DNA from: Planctomycetota bacterium
GTDB taxonomy: Bacteria; Planctomycetota; Phycisphaerae; Phycisphaerales; SM1A02
Direction of reading: 5' to 3'
Assembly: GCA_022566535.1 (NCBI GenBank)
Contig: JADFIR010000010.1
Span: 22,701-86,700 of the forward strand
Length of the DNA: 64,000 nucleotides
The notes beneath the pieces were generated by a model. It was given only the letters and a program-made list of their open reading frames with translations. It made no database searches and was not told the origin of the DNA. Below, piece after piece: positions 51,971 to 61,311 of this stretch; position 1 is the first letter of the stretch, and every line of letters begins with the position of its first letter. Made by a program: the position numbers and the translations under genes.

Positions 51971-52864
51971 ATGTCCATCAAGTACGCCTTCGCACGACAT
52001 TGGAAGGTTCCCGTCGCCGTGGTCGGCGCAATGCTGGCGGCTGGGCCGCTTGCTCTAGCTCAGTCAACGCAACCTGACGCCGGCGAAACAGCCAAAGACG
52101 CCCTGGTGATCCACGTCTGGACCTGTCCGGCGCACGGGAAGTTCAGCCTGCGGGACAAGGGCGCCTGCCCGGCGTGCGGCGAGGACCTCGTCCGCAAAGA
52201 GATCACCATTCAAGGACCCGAGCAGGTTGGAGATCCCTATCCGCTGGATGTCTGCATCGTGTCCGGTCTTCGGTTGGGAGATATGGGGCCGCCGATCGTG
52301 ATGATGCACGAAGGCCGCGAGGTCCGCTTCTGCTGCAAAGGCTGCATCGGCAAGTTCGAGGCGGATGCGACGAAATACTTCACGCAGATTGACCAGAAGA
52401 TCATCGAGCAGCAATTGCCGCGGTATCCAATGACGAACTGCCCGGTCTCCGAGGAAGCCTTGGGGTCCATGGGCGATCCGGTGAATCGCGTCTACAACAA
52501 CCGGCTTGTGCGCTTCTGCTGCAACGGGTGCGTACGGGCCTTCAAGAAGGATCCGGCGAAGTTCCTCCCCAAGCTCGACGAAGCGATTGTCGCACAGCAG
52601 CAGCAAGACTATCCGCTTGCGACCTGCATGATTTCCGGCATGAAGCTCGGCTCGAAGGGCAAGCCGGTCGATTACATCGCCGCCAATCGCCTGGTGCGGT
52701 TCTGCTGCAACGGGTGCCCAAGGGGTTTCTGGAAGGACCCTGCGACATACCTCGCCAAGCTGGACGAGGCGTGGCAGAAGCAGCTCGGCGACAAGCCGTC
52801 TCCCGAGAAGGACACCGGTGAGAACGACGAGCACGAACACGACCATGGTGACCACGACCACTAG
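51971..52864 (+). CDS. Exported metal-binding protein with one heavy-metal ribbon and three TRASH/YHS-type modules
   Basis: A 297-residue protein; the start at 51971 follows AAGGAG and opens a signal peptide ending ALAQ. Near the N-terminus a heavy-metal-binding ribbon appears as WTCPAHGKFSLRDKGACPAC. Three repeated modules each end in a Cys block: EVRFCCKGCIGKF (about 118-130), LVRFCCNGCVRAF (about 180-192) and LVRFCCNGCPRGF (about 240-252), each preceded by a Cys in TCMISG or NCPVSE. The C-terminus is His-rich (NDEHEHDHGDHDH). Such TRASH/YHS domains bind Cu or Zn. The gene is followed 16 bp later by the TolC-type gene and probably delivers metal to the pump. Confidence 0.82.
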   Translation: MSIKYAFARHWKVPVAVVGAMLAAGPLALAQSTQPDAGETAKDALVIHVWTCPAHGKFSLRDKGACPACGEDLVRKEITIQGPEQVGDPYPLDVCIVSGLRLGDMGPPIVMMHEGREVRFCCKGCIGKFEADATKYFTQIDQKIIEQQLPRYPMTNCPVSEEALGSMGDPVNRVYNNRLVRFCCNGCVRAFKKDPAKFLPKLDEAIVAQQQQDYPLATCMISGMKLGSKGKPVDYIAANRLVRFCCNGCPRGFWKDPATYLAKLDEAWQKQLGDKPSPEKDTGENDEHEHDHGDHDH

Positions 52865-52880
52865 GCCCAAGAGCTCTGCT

Positions 52881-54350
52881 ATGACTCGTTGTCGAAGTCT
52901 CTTTCATCTGTTCTGTGCGGCGGTGTTTGCGTCAGCGGTGGGCTGCGGGAACACGCGTCACGGCGGCCCGTTCAGCGAGTGGATCGACCGTGATTGGCCG
53001 CCCGAGGAACTCGCCCAGCCGGGGTCCGATCAGACCGGTGAACCAATTGCGAGCGCCTGGAACTCTGCGAGGTATGTGGAGATTCCTGATGACGCCGGCC
53101 CGGAAGATTACGTCCGCCTGGCGCTACAACGCAATCCCGCGCTGCAGGCTGCCGCGCAGAAGGTGCGGCGTCTGGCCGAACGCATTGACCAGGTGACCGC
53201 CCTGGACGATCCTCAGTGGGAGTTCGGTCCGACGGGTCGACTGGGCTCCGATGGTTCCGGCGTATCGGGACTGACGACCGAGATCCAGCAGCATCTGCCC
53301 TTTCCGGGCAAGCTCGCGACGCGGGGTCGGATCGCTGCACATGAGGTTGCCATGGCCGCCCAGGAGATGGTGATGACGCGGCAAAGGCTGATCGCCAACA
53401 CGCGTAGGGCGTACTGGTCGCTCTACATTGCGCAGCGATCGATTGAGGTGACAATGCAGAGCCTGGATCTGCTGATTCAGCTCGACGATGTCGCTGAGAA
53501 CCGCTACCGGACCGGCGAGGCGACGCTGCAGGATGTGCTGCTCGTCTCGACGCAGCGCAGCCGTCTCGATACCGAGCTACTGGCGTTCCGGTCGCAGCAG
53601 GAGGTCGCGGCGGCGATGCTCAACAACCTGCTCGATCGACCGATTGCCGCGAAGGTTCCGGCACCGGGTCCGGCCGCGGCGATCCTCGAAGGCCTGGATC
53701 TGGAGCTCGACCCTCTCCTGGCCAGTGCCAGGCTGGCCAACCCCGATCTCCTGAGGATTCACGAGCAGATCGCGGCCGATCGGGAGCGCCTGAAGCTCGC
53801 CCGGCTGGCTCGGTGGCCGGACTACAAGGTGGAGGTCGGCTACGACTTCATCGACGATGTGGACATGGGATCATCCGCCGCCGCCGAGCAGGGGTGGCGG
53901 CTGACCGTGGAGCTCAATTTGCCCATCTGGTCGCGGAAGCTCGATGCGGCGGAAGCCGAGGCCCTGCGGGCCATCTTTCAAAGCACGGCTGAGCTACGGG
54001 ATGCGGGCAACCGCACCGCCTTCAAGGTCCGGGATGCCCTGGTGCGGGCGCAGACGCATCATCGCCAGGCCATTCTGTTCCGTGATGAGATCATTCCCAA
54101 AGCGCGGCAGACGCTGGATGTATCCACCACCGACTATCAGCTCGGCCACCTGGATTTCCAGGCGCCCATCGCCAACTGGCGCCGGCTGCTGACTTTCGAG
54201 TTGATGTATCACCAGAACATCGCGCGGCTGGAGCAGGCCCTGGCCGACCTGCAGGCTGCCCTCGGCGAGGACCTCAACCGCAAGGACGGATCCTCAGAGC
54301 AACCCGCCGTCTCCGGTCGCGAACCGCCGGCAAAGTTGGAGACCAAATGA
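52881..54350 (+). CDS. TolC/CusC-type outer-membrane factor
   Basis: A 489-residue lipoprotein-like outer-membrane protein. The signal ends SAVGC. TolC-family helical repeats are YVRLALQRNPALQAAAQKVRRLAERI, VTRAYWSLYIAQRSIEV type and RYRTGEATLQDVLLVSTQRSRL, with the second half KLARLARWPDYKVEVGYDF and DAAEAEALRAIFQSTAELR. It forms the exit duct for the RND pump. Its stop overlaps the ATG of the adaptor gene (TGATG), so the genes are coupled. Designation as Cu/Ag-type rests on the partners. Confidence 0.87.
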   Translation: MTRCRSLFHLFCAAVFASAVGCGNTRHGGPFSEWIDRDWPPEELAQPGSDQTGEPIASAWNSARYVEIPDDAGPEDYVRLALQRNPALQAAAQKVRRLAERIDQVTALDDPQWEFGPTGRLGSDGSGVSGLTTEIQQHLPFPGKLATRGRIAAHEVAMAAQEMVMTRQRLIANTRRAYWSLYIAQRSIEVTMQSLDLLIQLDDVAENRYRTGEATLQDVLLVSTQRSRLDTELLAFRSQQEVAAAMLNNLLDRPIAAKVPAPGPAAAILEGLDLELDPLLASARLANPDLLRIHEQIAADRERLKLARLARWPDYKVEVGYDFIDDVDMGSSAAAEQGWRLTVELNLPIWSRKLDAAEAEALRAIFQSTAELRDAGNRTAFKVRDALVRAQTHHRQAILFRDEIIPKARQTLDVSTTDYQLGHLDFQAPIANWRRLLTFELMYHQNIARLEQALADLQAALGEDLNRKDGSSEQPAVSGREPPAKLETK

Positions 54351-56305
54351 TGAGCGAAACTCAGGACCAGGGAACGACCAAGCGCGATGAGACGGCGAAG
54401 TCGCAATCGGCCGCACCATCTAACCCGCCGCCGCGCGGGCCAAGTCTCAAGGTGCTGCTCGTGTTGACAGGGGCCATGATCCTTTCACTGTGCATTGGCT
54501 TGGTCGTGGCCCCCTATATCACGAGCGCGTCGACGGGCGATCTTGACATCGCCCAGCGCGTACTCAAGCGACTGAAAAGTGCTGAGGCCATCGACGAGGC
54601 GACCTACCAGCTGGTGATCGAGTCGATCGAAGCGCAGCGGACCAAGCCAACTGATGAATCGCAATATTACACGTGCGGTATGCACCCGTGGGTCGTTCTG
54701 CCCAAGCCCGGTGACTGCCCCATCTGCCACATGGACCTGGTGCCGCTGGACCGGGGGAAGTTCACGGGTGAGATCGCCATCGACCCGGTTGTGGTGCAGA
54801 ACATAGGTGTTCGCATCGAGCCGGTGGTGACCGGCCCCGTGACGCGCGTCATCCGAACCGTGGGCACGGTCGCTTACGACGAAACAAGGATGCAGGACAC
54901 GATCGTGCGCGTGGATGGGCAGATCGAAACGCTCTACGCCAACTACATCGGCATGCCGGTCAAGAAGGGCGATGTGCTGGCCGACTACCACAGCCCGACG
55001 GTGATGGCCGCGGAGCACGAGCTGCTGATCGCCAGCAAGTCTAGGGCTACCGCCGATGGCGCGCGGATCATCGAGGCCGCGAAGGACAAGCTGCGGATCT
55101 ACGGCGTGCCGGATGCGGATATCGAGGCAGTGCTCGAAACCGGGAAAGTTCCCTATACCTTCCGCGTGCTGAGCCCTCTCGACGGCTTCGTCCATTCCAT
55201 GGGCGGCCACCAGGGCCACTGGCTGACCGTTGGCGAGCACGTGAACGAGATCATCGACCTCTCGCGGATCTGGGTATTGGCCACGCTGTACGAATACCAC
55301 TTGCCCTTCGTCGAGGTCGGGCAGCCAGCGGTGATGACCTTGTCGTATCTACCCGGCCGGACCTTCCAGGGCAAGGTGATCTACATCTACCCGTATCTCG
55401 ATAAGAAGACGAGACAGATCAATGTCCGGCTGGAGTTCGACAATCCCACCGGCCTGCTCAAGCCCGGGATGTATGCAAACATCAAGCTCCAGAGCACGCT
55501 GGCCCAGTCGCGCACACTTGTCCCTCGGGCAGCGGTCATGGACACCGGCAAGCGACAGATCGTCTTCGTGAGTCTTGGCGAGGGGCGCTTCGAGCCACGC
55601 GATGTGCACGTCGGGGTGGAAACCGACGACGGCATGATCGAAATCCTCGATGGGCTCATGCCCGGCGAGATGGTGGTCACGAGCGGCCAGTTCCTGCTGG
55701 ATAGCGAAGCGAACATCCGCGAAGCACTGGCCAAGATGATCAAGGGCCAGCCGGCCAGCGAGCAGGAAGCCGTCGGTGTCGTGGCTGGGCCCAGCCAACT
55801 GAGCGCACTACCCGACGCCGCTGCCGACGCCATCGTTGACATCCTCGATGGCTATTTTGCCATCGGCGATACCTTCGCCGGCGATTCAGTCGGCGACCTC
55901 TCGCTTGCCGCGGGTCGCATTGCCGGGGCGGTCGATGTCCTTCTGGACGTTGAGATTCCCGACGACGAAGAGTTTTGGCGCAAACACGACGAGGCAGCCA
56001 CGGTCCGCGGCATCGCCCTGAAGTTGGTTGATCAAACGGATCTGGAGCAAGCCCGGCTGCAGTTCGCCGACCTCAGCACCGCGCTGGCCAAGCTCATCAA
56101 AGCGACCGGCGTGCCGCCGTCGTACCCGACCCAGGTGCAACAACTGCACTGCCCGATGTACCAGAAAGATACGGGCGGCAGCATCTGGCTGCAACCCAAA
56201 GGCGATGTGCGCAATCCGTTCTACGGCTCGATGATGCTCAACTGCTTTGATGTGCGCACCGTTCTGCCCGTCACCGGCCCGCAGGAACCCCGGAGAAACC
56301 GATGA
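54347..56305 (+). CDS. CusB-type RND periplasmic adaptor with metal-binding N-terminus and DUF3347-like C-terminus
   Basis: A 652-residue membrane-fusion protein with one N-terminal transmembrane helix (VLLVLTGAMILSLCIGLVV). Residues about 105-135 hold the heavy-metal ribbon YYTCGMHPWVV, CPICHMDLVPL with Cys110, Cys124 and Cys127. The lipoyl/barrel-sandwich and beta-barrel domains follow (VDGQIETLYANYIGMPVKKGD, GKVIYIYPYLDKKTRQINVRLEF). The C-terminal 200 residues (DGYFAIGDTFAGDSV to LHCPMYQKD and RNPFYGSMMLNCF) match the DUF3347 domain with its CPM motif. It links the outer-membrane factor to the pump; overlaps both neighbours by 4 bp. Confidence 0.9.
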   Translation: MMSETQDQGTTKRDETAKSQSAAPSNPPPRGPSLKVLLVLTGAMILSLCIGLVVAPYITSASTGDLDIAQRVLKRLKSAEAIDEATYQLVIESIEAQRTKPTDESQYYTCGMHPWVVLPKPGDCPICHMDLVPLDRGKFTGEIAIDPVVVQNIGVRIEPVVTGPVTRVIRTVGTVAYDETRMQDTIVRVDGQIETLYANYIGMPVKKGDVLADYHSPTVMAAEHELLIASKSRATADGARIIEAAKDKLRIYGVPDADIEAVLETGKVPYTFRVLSPLDGFVHSMGGHQGHWLTVGEHVNEIIDLSRIWVLATLYEYHLPFVEVGQPAVMTLSYLPGRTFQGKVIYIYPYLDKKTRQINVRLEFDNPTGLLKPGMYANIKLQSTLAQSRTLVPRAAVMDTGKRQIVFVSLGEGRFEPRDVHVGVETDDGMIEILDGLMPGEMVVTSGQFLLDSEANIREALAKMIKGQPASEQEAVGVVAGPSQLSALPDAAADAIVDILDGYFAIGDTFAGDSVGDLSLAAGRIAGAVDVLLDVEIPDDEEFWRKHDEAATVRGIALKLVDQTDLEQARLQFADLSTALAKLIKATGVPPSYPTQVQQLHCPMYQKDTGGSIWLQPKGDVRNPFYGSMMLNCFDVRTVLPVTGPQEPRRNR

Positions 56306-59300
56306 TCGCCAGACTCATCGAATGGTGCGTCGGCAACCGGGCGATGGTCCTCCTTTTGACCATGTTCCTGGTGGCGGCGGGAGTCTGGTCCGTCTTCCAC
56401 ATCAAGGTTGATGCGATTCCCGACCTCTCAGATGTCCAGGTCATCATCCGCACCGAGTACCCCGGCCAGGCCCCGCAGATCGTTGAAGATCAAGTCACCT
56501 ACCCGCTGACCACGGCCATGCTGTCCGTTCCCCACGCCAAGGTCGTGCGCGGCTACAGCATGTACGGCTCGAGCTTTGTGTACATCATCTTCGAGGACGG
56601 CACCGACATGTACTGGGCCCGCAGCCGGGTCCTGGAGCAACTCAACTTCGTGGCCGGCTCACTCCCCGCCGGCGTCCACCCGCAGCTCGGCCCGGATGCC
56701 ACCGGCGTGGGATGGGTCTACGAGTACGTTCTGGTGACGGGCAAGTATTGTCCGAAGCATCCGAACGGCCTCTGGCACGATCCGGAAACGGACGCCTGGC
56801 ATGCCGATCGGTCTGACAGCGCTCATCCCGACCGCCTCGTCCATCGCCGCGTGTTCAGCGATGATCGCGCCGCATGCCCGGTCGATGGCACGGACTTGCG
56901 GCCGAGTCGCCAGGACCTTTCGGACCTGCGCGGGATTCAGGACTGGTTTCTGCGCTATGAGCTGACGGCCGTCGAGGGCGTCAGCGAGGTCGCTGCGATC
57001 GGCGGCTTCGTCAAGCAGTATCAGGTCGTCGTCGATCCGGTCAAACTGCTGGCGTACAACCTGCCGCTGAGCAAGATCAAGACGGCGATCAAGCGGTCCA
57101 ACGTCGATGTGGGCGGGCGCTTGATCGAGATGAGCGAGACCGAATACATGGTCCGCGGCGTCGGCTACCTCGGCAGCCTCACGGACGAGGAGATCGCCGA
57201 GGCCAGGGCCAAGGGTCTGTCGGTCGAGGAAGCACGCACGCAGCGCGCGTTGGACGAGTTGCGAATGATCTCTCTGGGTGCGACCGAAGACGGCTCGCCC
57301 ATCTACCTGGCCGAACTCGCCGAGATCCGCATCGGGCCGGATATCCGCCGCGGCGTCGCTGAATGGAACGGGGAAGGTGAAGTCGTCGGCGGCATCATCG
57401 TGATGCGCTTCGGCGAGAACGCCCGCGCCACCATCCAGAGAGTGCGCGACAAGCTCACAGAGCTGGAAAAGGGCTTGCCTCCGGGCATCGCCATCGAGGT
57501 CGGCTACGACCGCAGTGATCTGATCGATCGCGCGATTGTGACGGTCCGCAACACGCTGATCGAGGAGGTCATCGTCGTCTCGCTGGTCATCATTCTGTTC
57601 CTGCTGCACGCCCGCAGTGCTCTGGTGGCCGCGTTCGTTTTGCCGACGGGTGTTCTCTCCACTTTGGCGCTCATGAACCTGCTCGATATCAACGCCAACA
57701 TCATGAGCCTCGGTGGTATCGCCATCTCCATCGGCGTGATGGTGGACAGCTCCATCGTGATGGTCGAGAACGCCCACAAACACTTGGAACGTGAGAAGCA
57801 GCGGGTGGCCGAGGGCGGCCAAGCCAGACCGCGCAGCGCCGTCATCGCGGAAGCCGCGGCGGAGGTCGGCCCGACGCTGTTCTTCAGCCTGCTCATCATC
57901 ACCGTTAGCTTCCTGCCGATCTTCGCCCTGGGTGAACAGTCCGGGCGCCTCTTCAAGCCCCTGGCGTACACCAAGACCTTCGCCATGGCCAGCGCCGCCA
58001 TCCTGGCCATCACCGTCATTCCCGTGCTGATGATCTACTTCATTGCCGAGCGGATGCTGCCCGTGCAGTTGGGGCGCGGCAAGCGCGTCTTGGCCTACCT
58101 GGCACTGATCGTCGCCCCGGCAATCGTCCTGGCATACATCCCCCTGCCCACGCTCGGCGACTACCGGTGGTGGCTCGTCGCAGGGTGGGTCGGCTTGAGC
58201 GCCCTGATCATCCTGCCGCAGAAGCTCCTCTCCGAAGAGCGAAACCCGATGAGCCTGCTGCTACAGCGGCTCTACAACCCGTTCTTCGTCTTCACCATGC
58301 ATTATCGCTGGCTCACGCTCCTGGTCGCAGCGGTGGTGATGGCCGCAACGGTGTGGCCCTACAGCCGGCTCGGGAGCGAGTTCATGCCTCCGTTGGAAGA
58401 GGGAGACCTGCTGTACATGCCAACCACCGATCCCGGGATCAGCATGACCAAAGCTCGGGAACTGCTGCAGCAGACGGACAAGCTGATCATGCAGTTTCCG
58501 GAAGTGCACACGGTAATGGGGAAGATCGGCCGGGCTGAGACGGGCACCGATCCCGCACCTCTCTCCATGGTGGAGACCACCATCACCCTGTGGCGCGACA
58601 AGAGCAAGTGGCGCCGCGTGCCGGTGAAACGCTTCTACCGAAACTTCCCCGCCTGGCTGAAGTGGCTGCCAAGCACAGTCCTGGCCGAGACGCGAACCAT
58701 CACGATCAACGAGTTGGTGTACGGCTACGAGTGGCCGGATGGCCCGCACGTCCCCGGCCTCAACGAGATCATCCAGATCCCGGGTCTCACCAACTCCTGG
58801 ACGATGCCGATCAAGACCCGCATCGACATGCTCTCGACGGGCATCAAGACACCCGTAGGCATCAAGGTCATGGGTCCGGACCTGGCGACCCTCGCTGATC
58901 TGTCCAACCAGATCGCTCAGATCGTCAAAACCGCGCCCGGCACCGGCGCCTATACCACCAGCGCCTTTCCGGAAAAGAGTGTCGGCGGCAACTACCTCGA
59001 TATCAACATCGACCGCGACGAGATCGCCCGCTACGGCCTGACCGTGGGCGATGTGCAGGATGTGATCATGAGTGCTCTGGGCGGGATGAATGTCAGCTTC
59101 ACGGTCGAGGGTCTGGAGCGGTACCCGATCAATGTGCGCTATCCCCACGAGCTGCGCGACAATCTGCCTGCGCTGCGGCAGGTGCTGGTGGCTACGCCGC
59201 TTGGCGCCCAGGTTCCACTGGCCCAGTTGGCCTCATTTGAGATTCACAAGGGCCCGCCGATGATCAAGAGCGAGAACGCCCGGCTGACCAGTTGGGTCTA

Positions 59301-59982
59301 CGTGGACATCGCCGGTATCGACGTGGGGACCTACGTTAGGAATGCCCAGCGGGCCGTGAATGAGCAGGTCAGTCTTCCCCCGGGGTACAACATCATCTGG
59401 TCCGGCCAGTATGAATACATGCAAGCCGCCCGCGAGCGCCTGATGGTTGTCGTGCCCCTGGCCGGCGTCCTGATCATCCTGCTGCTGTACATGGCCACCA
59501 AAAGTTGGCTGCGGGTGTTCATCCTTGTGCTCACCTTGCCCTTCAGCCTCGTGGGGGCAATCTGGCTGCTCTATCTCTTGGAGTACAACCTGTCGATGGC
59601 GGTCTGGGTCGGCGTGATCGCGCTGGCTGGCCTGGCCACGGAGACCGGGCTGGTGATGCTGCTGTATCTGGACAACAGCTTTGAGCGGTTCAAGGCCGAG
59701 GGGCGGATGCGCAATCCCGATGACCTGTGGCACGCCGTCCACGAGGGCGCGGTCCAGCGGATCCGGCCTAAGACGATGACCGTTATGACGACCTTCATCG
59801 GTTTGGCTCCTCTGTTGTGGGCCAGCGGGGCCGGGGCCGACACCATGCGCCGCCTTGCCGCACCGATGATCGGCGGACTCGCCACCGCGTTCATCCTGGA
59901 GCTGCTGCTCTATCCCGTGATCTTCTACATCGCCAAGCGCATCTCACTGCGCCACGAGTTCCGCCGGCTCGCGGGCAGTTGA
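56302..59982 (+). CDS. CusA/CzcA-type heavy-metal RND efflux pump with two insertions
   Basis: A 1226-residue inner-membrane proton/metal antiporter; most relatives have about 1040 residues. Landmarks are VDAIPDLSDVQVIIRTEYPGQAP, EDQVTYPLTTAMLSVPHAKVVRG and GYDRSDLIDRAIVTVRNTLIEE. A 60-residue insertion (about 149-207) with YCPKHPNGLWHD, Cys150, Cys192 and ACPVDGTDL lies before the conserved RGIQDWFLRYEL. A second extra region (about 590-645) contains two hydrophobic stretches, VLAYLALIVAPAIVLAYI and WWLVAGWVGLSALIIL. Substrate is probably Cu(I)/Ag(I) by context. Its ATG overlaps the adaptor stop (ATGA). Confidence 0.92.
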   Translation: MIARLIEWCVGNRAMVLLLTMFLVAAGVWSVFHIKVDAIPDLSDVQVIIRTEYPGQAPQIVEDQVTYPLTTAMLSVPHAKVVRGYSMYGSSFVYIIFEDGTDMYWARSRVLEQLNFVAGSLPAGVHPQLGPDATGVGWVYEYVLVTGKYCPKHPNGLWHDPETDAWHADRSDSAHPDRLVHRRVFSDDRAACPVDGTDLRPSRQDLSDLRGIQDWFLRYELTAVEGVSEVAAIGGFVKQYQVVVDPVKLLAYNLPLSKIKTAIKRSNVDVGGRLIEMSETEYMVRGVGYLGSLTDEEIAEARAKGLSVEEARTQRALDELRMISLGATEDGSPIYLAELAEIRIGPDIRRGVAEWNGEGEVVGGIIVMRFGENARATIQRVRDKLTELEKGLPPGIAIEVGYDRSDLIDRAIVTVRNTLIEEVIVVSLVIILFLLHARSALVAAFVLPTGVLSTLALMNLLDINANIMSLGGIAISIGVMVDSSIVMVENAHKHLEREKQRVAEGGQARPRSAVIAEAAAEVGPTLFFSLLIITVSFLPIFALGEQSGRLFKPLAYTKTFAMASAAILAITVIPVLMIYFIAERMLPVQLGRGKRVLAYLALIVAPAIVLAYIPLPTLGDYRWWLVAGWVGLSALIILPQKLLSEERNPMSLLLQRLYNPFFVFTMHYRWLTLLVAAVVMAATVWPYSRLGSEFMPPLEEGDLLYMPTTDPGISMTKARELLQQTDKLIMQFPEVHTVMGKIGRAETGTDPAPLSMVETTITLWRDKSKWRRVPVKRFYRNFPAWLKWLPSTVLAETRTITINELVYGYEWPDGPHVPGLNEIIQIPGLTNSWTMPIKTRIDMLSTGIKTPVGIKVMGPDLATLADLSNQIAQIVKTAPGTGAYTTSAFPEKSVGGNYLDINIDRDEIARYGLTVGDVQDVIMSALGGMNVSFTVEGLERYPINVRYPHELRDNLPALRQVLVATPLGAQVPLAQLASFEIHKGPPMIKSENARLTSWVYVDIAGIDVGTYVRNAQRAVNEQVSLPPGYNIIWSGQYEYMQAARERLMVVVPLAGVLIILLLYMATKSWLRVFILVLTLPFSLVGAIWLLYLLEYNLSMAVWVGVIALAGLATETGLVMLLYLDNSFERFKAEGRMRNPDDLWHAVHEGAVQRIRPKTMTVMTTFIGLAPLLWASGAGADTMRRLAAPMIGGLATAFILELLLYPVIFYIAKRISLRHEFRRLAGS

Positions 59983-60043
59983 TACCGTCCTCTCAACAGG
60001 ATGACGCCGTCTTGGACCGTGGGATATACTGCCGCCCTGTGCC

Positions 60044-60117
60044 GGGCTCGTAGCTCAGTTGGCTAGAGCGCGCCCCTGATAAGGGCGAGGTCGGAGGTTC
60101 AAGTCCTCCCGGGCCCA
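60044..60117 (+). tRNA. tRNA-Ile (anticodon GAT)
   Basis: A complete cloverleaf. The acceptor arms are GGGCTCG with CGGGCCC and discriminator A. The D-arm lies in GCTCAGTTGGCTAGAGC. The anticodon stem is CGCCC/GGGCG with loop CTGATAA (anticodon GAT at 60078-60080), and the T-arm is GGAGG TTCAAGT CCTCC. The 3' CCA is not encoded. It is outside any rRNA operon in this window and directly follows the pump gene by 61 bp. Confidence 0.95.
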
Positions 60118-60149
60118 TTGAATCCGAAACCCCGTATGGACAAACCAAG

Positions 60150-60173
60150 GCCTGGTCACTTCAGTGACCAGGC
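60150..60173. terminator. Strong hairpin after tRNA-Ile
   Basis: GCCTGGTCAC and GTGACCAGGC form a perfect 10-bp stem with a TTCA loop. On the minus strand it is followed by CTTGGTTTG, and on the plus strand by GTTGACC. It probably terminates the tRNA transcript and the convergent DUF1801 gene. Confidence 0.65.
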
Positions 60174-60219
60174 GTTGACCCTCGTCGCCCTTCGTGGATT
60201 CGCCGCTTCGCGCTCGCCC

Positions 60220-60597
60220 TCAGTGGGCGTCGAGCTTGAACGCTTCACGCGCGAGGTCCTTCACGGCGGCGTCGATTCCTTTGGCACTGCGGATCTTCAC
60301 ATGCCGCATGCCCTTGCCCGTGCCTTCGAGGCGTCCCGCCGGGTCGGGCAATTCGGCGCCGCGGGCAAAGCCAAGGTTGACGTGATCCTTGAATGCCGCA
60401 ATGTAACACACGCCCTTGTTCCCTGCATACCAGGGCTGGCCCCACTTGAGATCCTCATGCGCGTATGGCGCAACGGCGACGATAAGCCGCCGCAGCGCTT
60501 CGACCACCCCCCGCGTGTCCGGTGGCAGCTTCTTCACGTACGTGTCCACCTTGCTCGCGGGCTTGGCTCGATCAGTCACCGCTTGCACCATCTGCAA
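60220..60597 (-). CDS. DUF1801-family protein
   Basis: A 125-residue protein of the YdhG/DUF1801 fold. Conserved parts are VDTYVKKLPPDTRGVVEALRRLIVAVAP, EDLKWGQPWYAGNKGVCYIAAFKDHVNLGF and GTGKGMRHVKIRSAKGID. DUF1801 proteins are widespread with unknown biochemical role. No partner is suggested by the neighbours. Confidence 0.82.
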   Translation of the reverse strand: MQMVQAVTDRAKPASKVDTYVKKLPPDTRGVVEALRRLIVAVAPYAHEDLKWGQPWYAGNKGVCYIAAFKDHVNLGFARGAELPDPAGRLEGTGKGMRHVKIRSAKGIDAAVKDLAREAFKLDAH

Positions 60598-60662
60598 TCT
60601 CCTCGACGCGATTCGCCGTACTCGCCGATCGCGACCGCGCTATGCGTCGGGCTTGGGCCCAC

Positions 60663-61250
60663 TCACCCCGCCGTTTCCGCACGTGGCTTGACGACTGCGG
60701 CGATCACCAAGCCGGCGAGGAACCAGCCGACGATCGTGTCACCGATCTTGAGCAGCGTGAACCCCATCGGGTTGAACATGAAGTTCCAGGCGATCAGGTG
60801 AACGCTGACGGCGGCAAAGAGCCCCAGGCCGAACACGAATGCCGCGCGTGCGGCGTATCCCCTTCGCCCGCACGCGCAGCACAACAGGATCGACGCCAGC
60901 AGGGCGCTGGCAAACTCGATGACAAATCCCTTCACGAGGACGCTGGGCGGCATCGGCTCGCCGCCCTCACGATGAATGGTGACTGCGCCATGCGGGCCTT
61001 GGCGGTGTCTTTCATTAGCCGCCTCCATGGCGGCTTGTTTCTCCTCCGCGGTCGCGTCGGGATCGTACTGCGCCATCGGGAACAAGTAGATCCCCGTTTC
61101 CGGCAGATTCTCCTGCAACACCTCGACCACGGCGGCTTCATCGGCCATGTGTTTGTGCGGCAGCAGCCTCTCCGAAAGCACGGCCCAGTACAAGAAACTC
61201 CATACGAACAAGACAACAGCGCCCAGCACGCCCCCAAGCAGGATTCGCAT
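60663..61250 (-). CDS. Predicted inner-membrane protein
   Basis: A 195-residue protein with an N-terminal helix (ILLGGVLGAVVLFVWSFLYWAVL), a soluble middle with ATAEEKQAAMEAANERHRQG, and three C-terminal helices (LVKGFVIEFASALLASILLCC and onwards). The start at 61250 follows AAAGGAG at ideal distance; two upstream in-frame starts at 61256 and 61253 are closer to the site. No known family function is recognised. Confidence 0.65.
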   Translation of the reverse strand: MRILLGGVLGAVVLFVWSFLYWAVLSERLLPHKHMADEAAVVEVLQENLPETGIYLFPMAQYDPDATAEEKQAAMEAANERHRQGPHGAVTIHREGGEPMPPSVLVKGFVIEFASALLASILLCCACGRRGYAARAAFVFGLGLFAAVSVHLIAWNFMFNPMGFTLLKIGDTIVGWFLAGLVIAAVVKPRAETAG

Positions 61251-61311
61251 CATCAACTCCTTTGGGTCCGATTCAGCGTGTCGATCGGTTCTTGATCATC
61301 CGCCTACAAGA

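Noticed and set aside
56659..57822. 387-codon minus-strand frame rich in Asp and His
   Set aside because: Shadow of the RND pump; looks metal-binding only because of the complementary codon bias.
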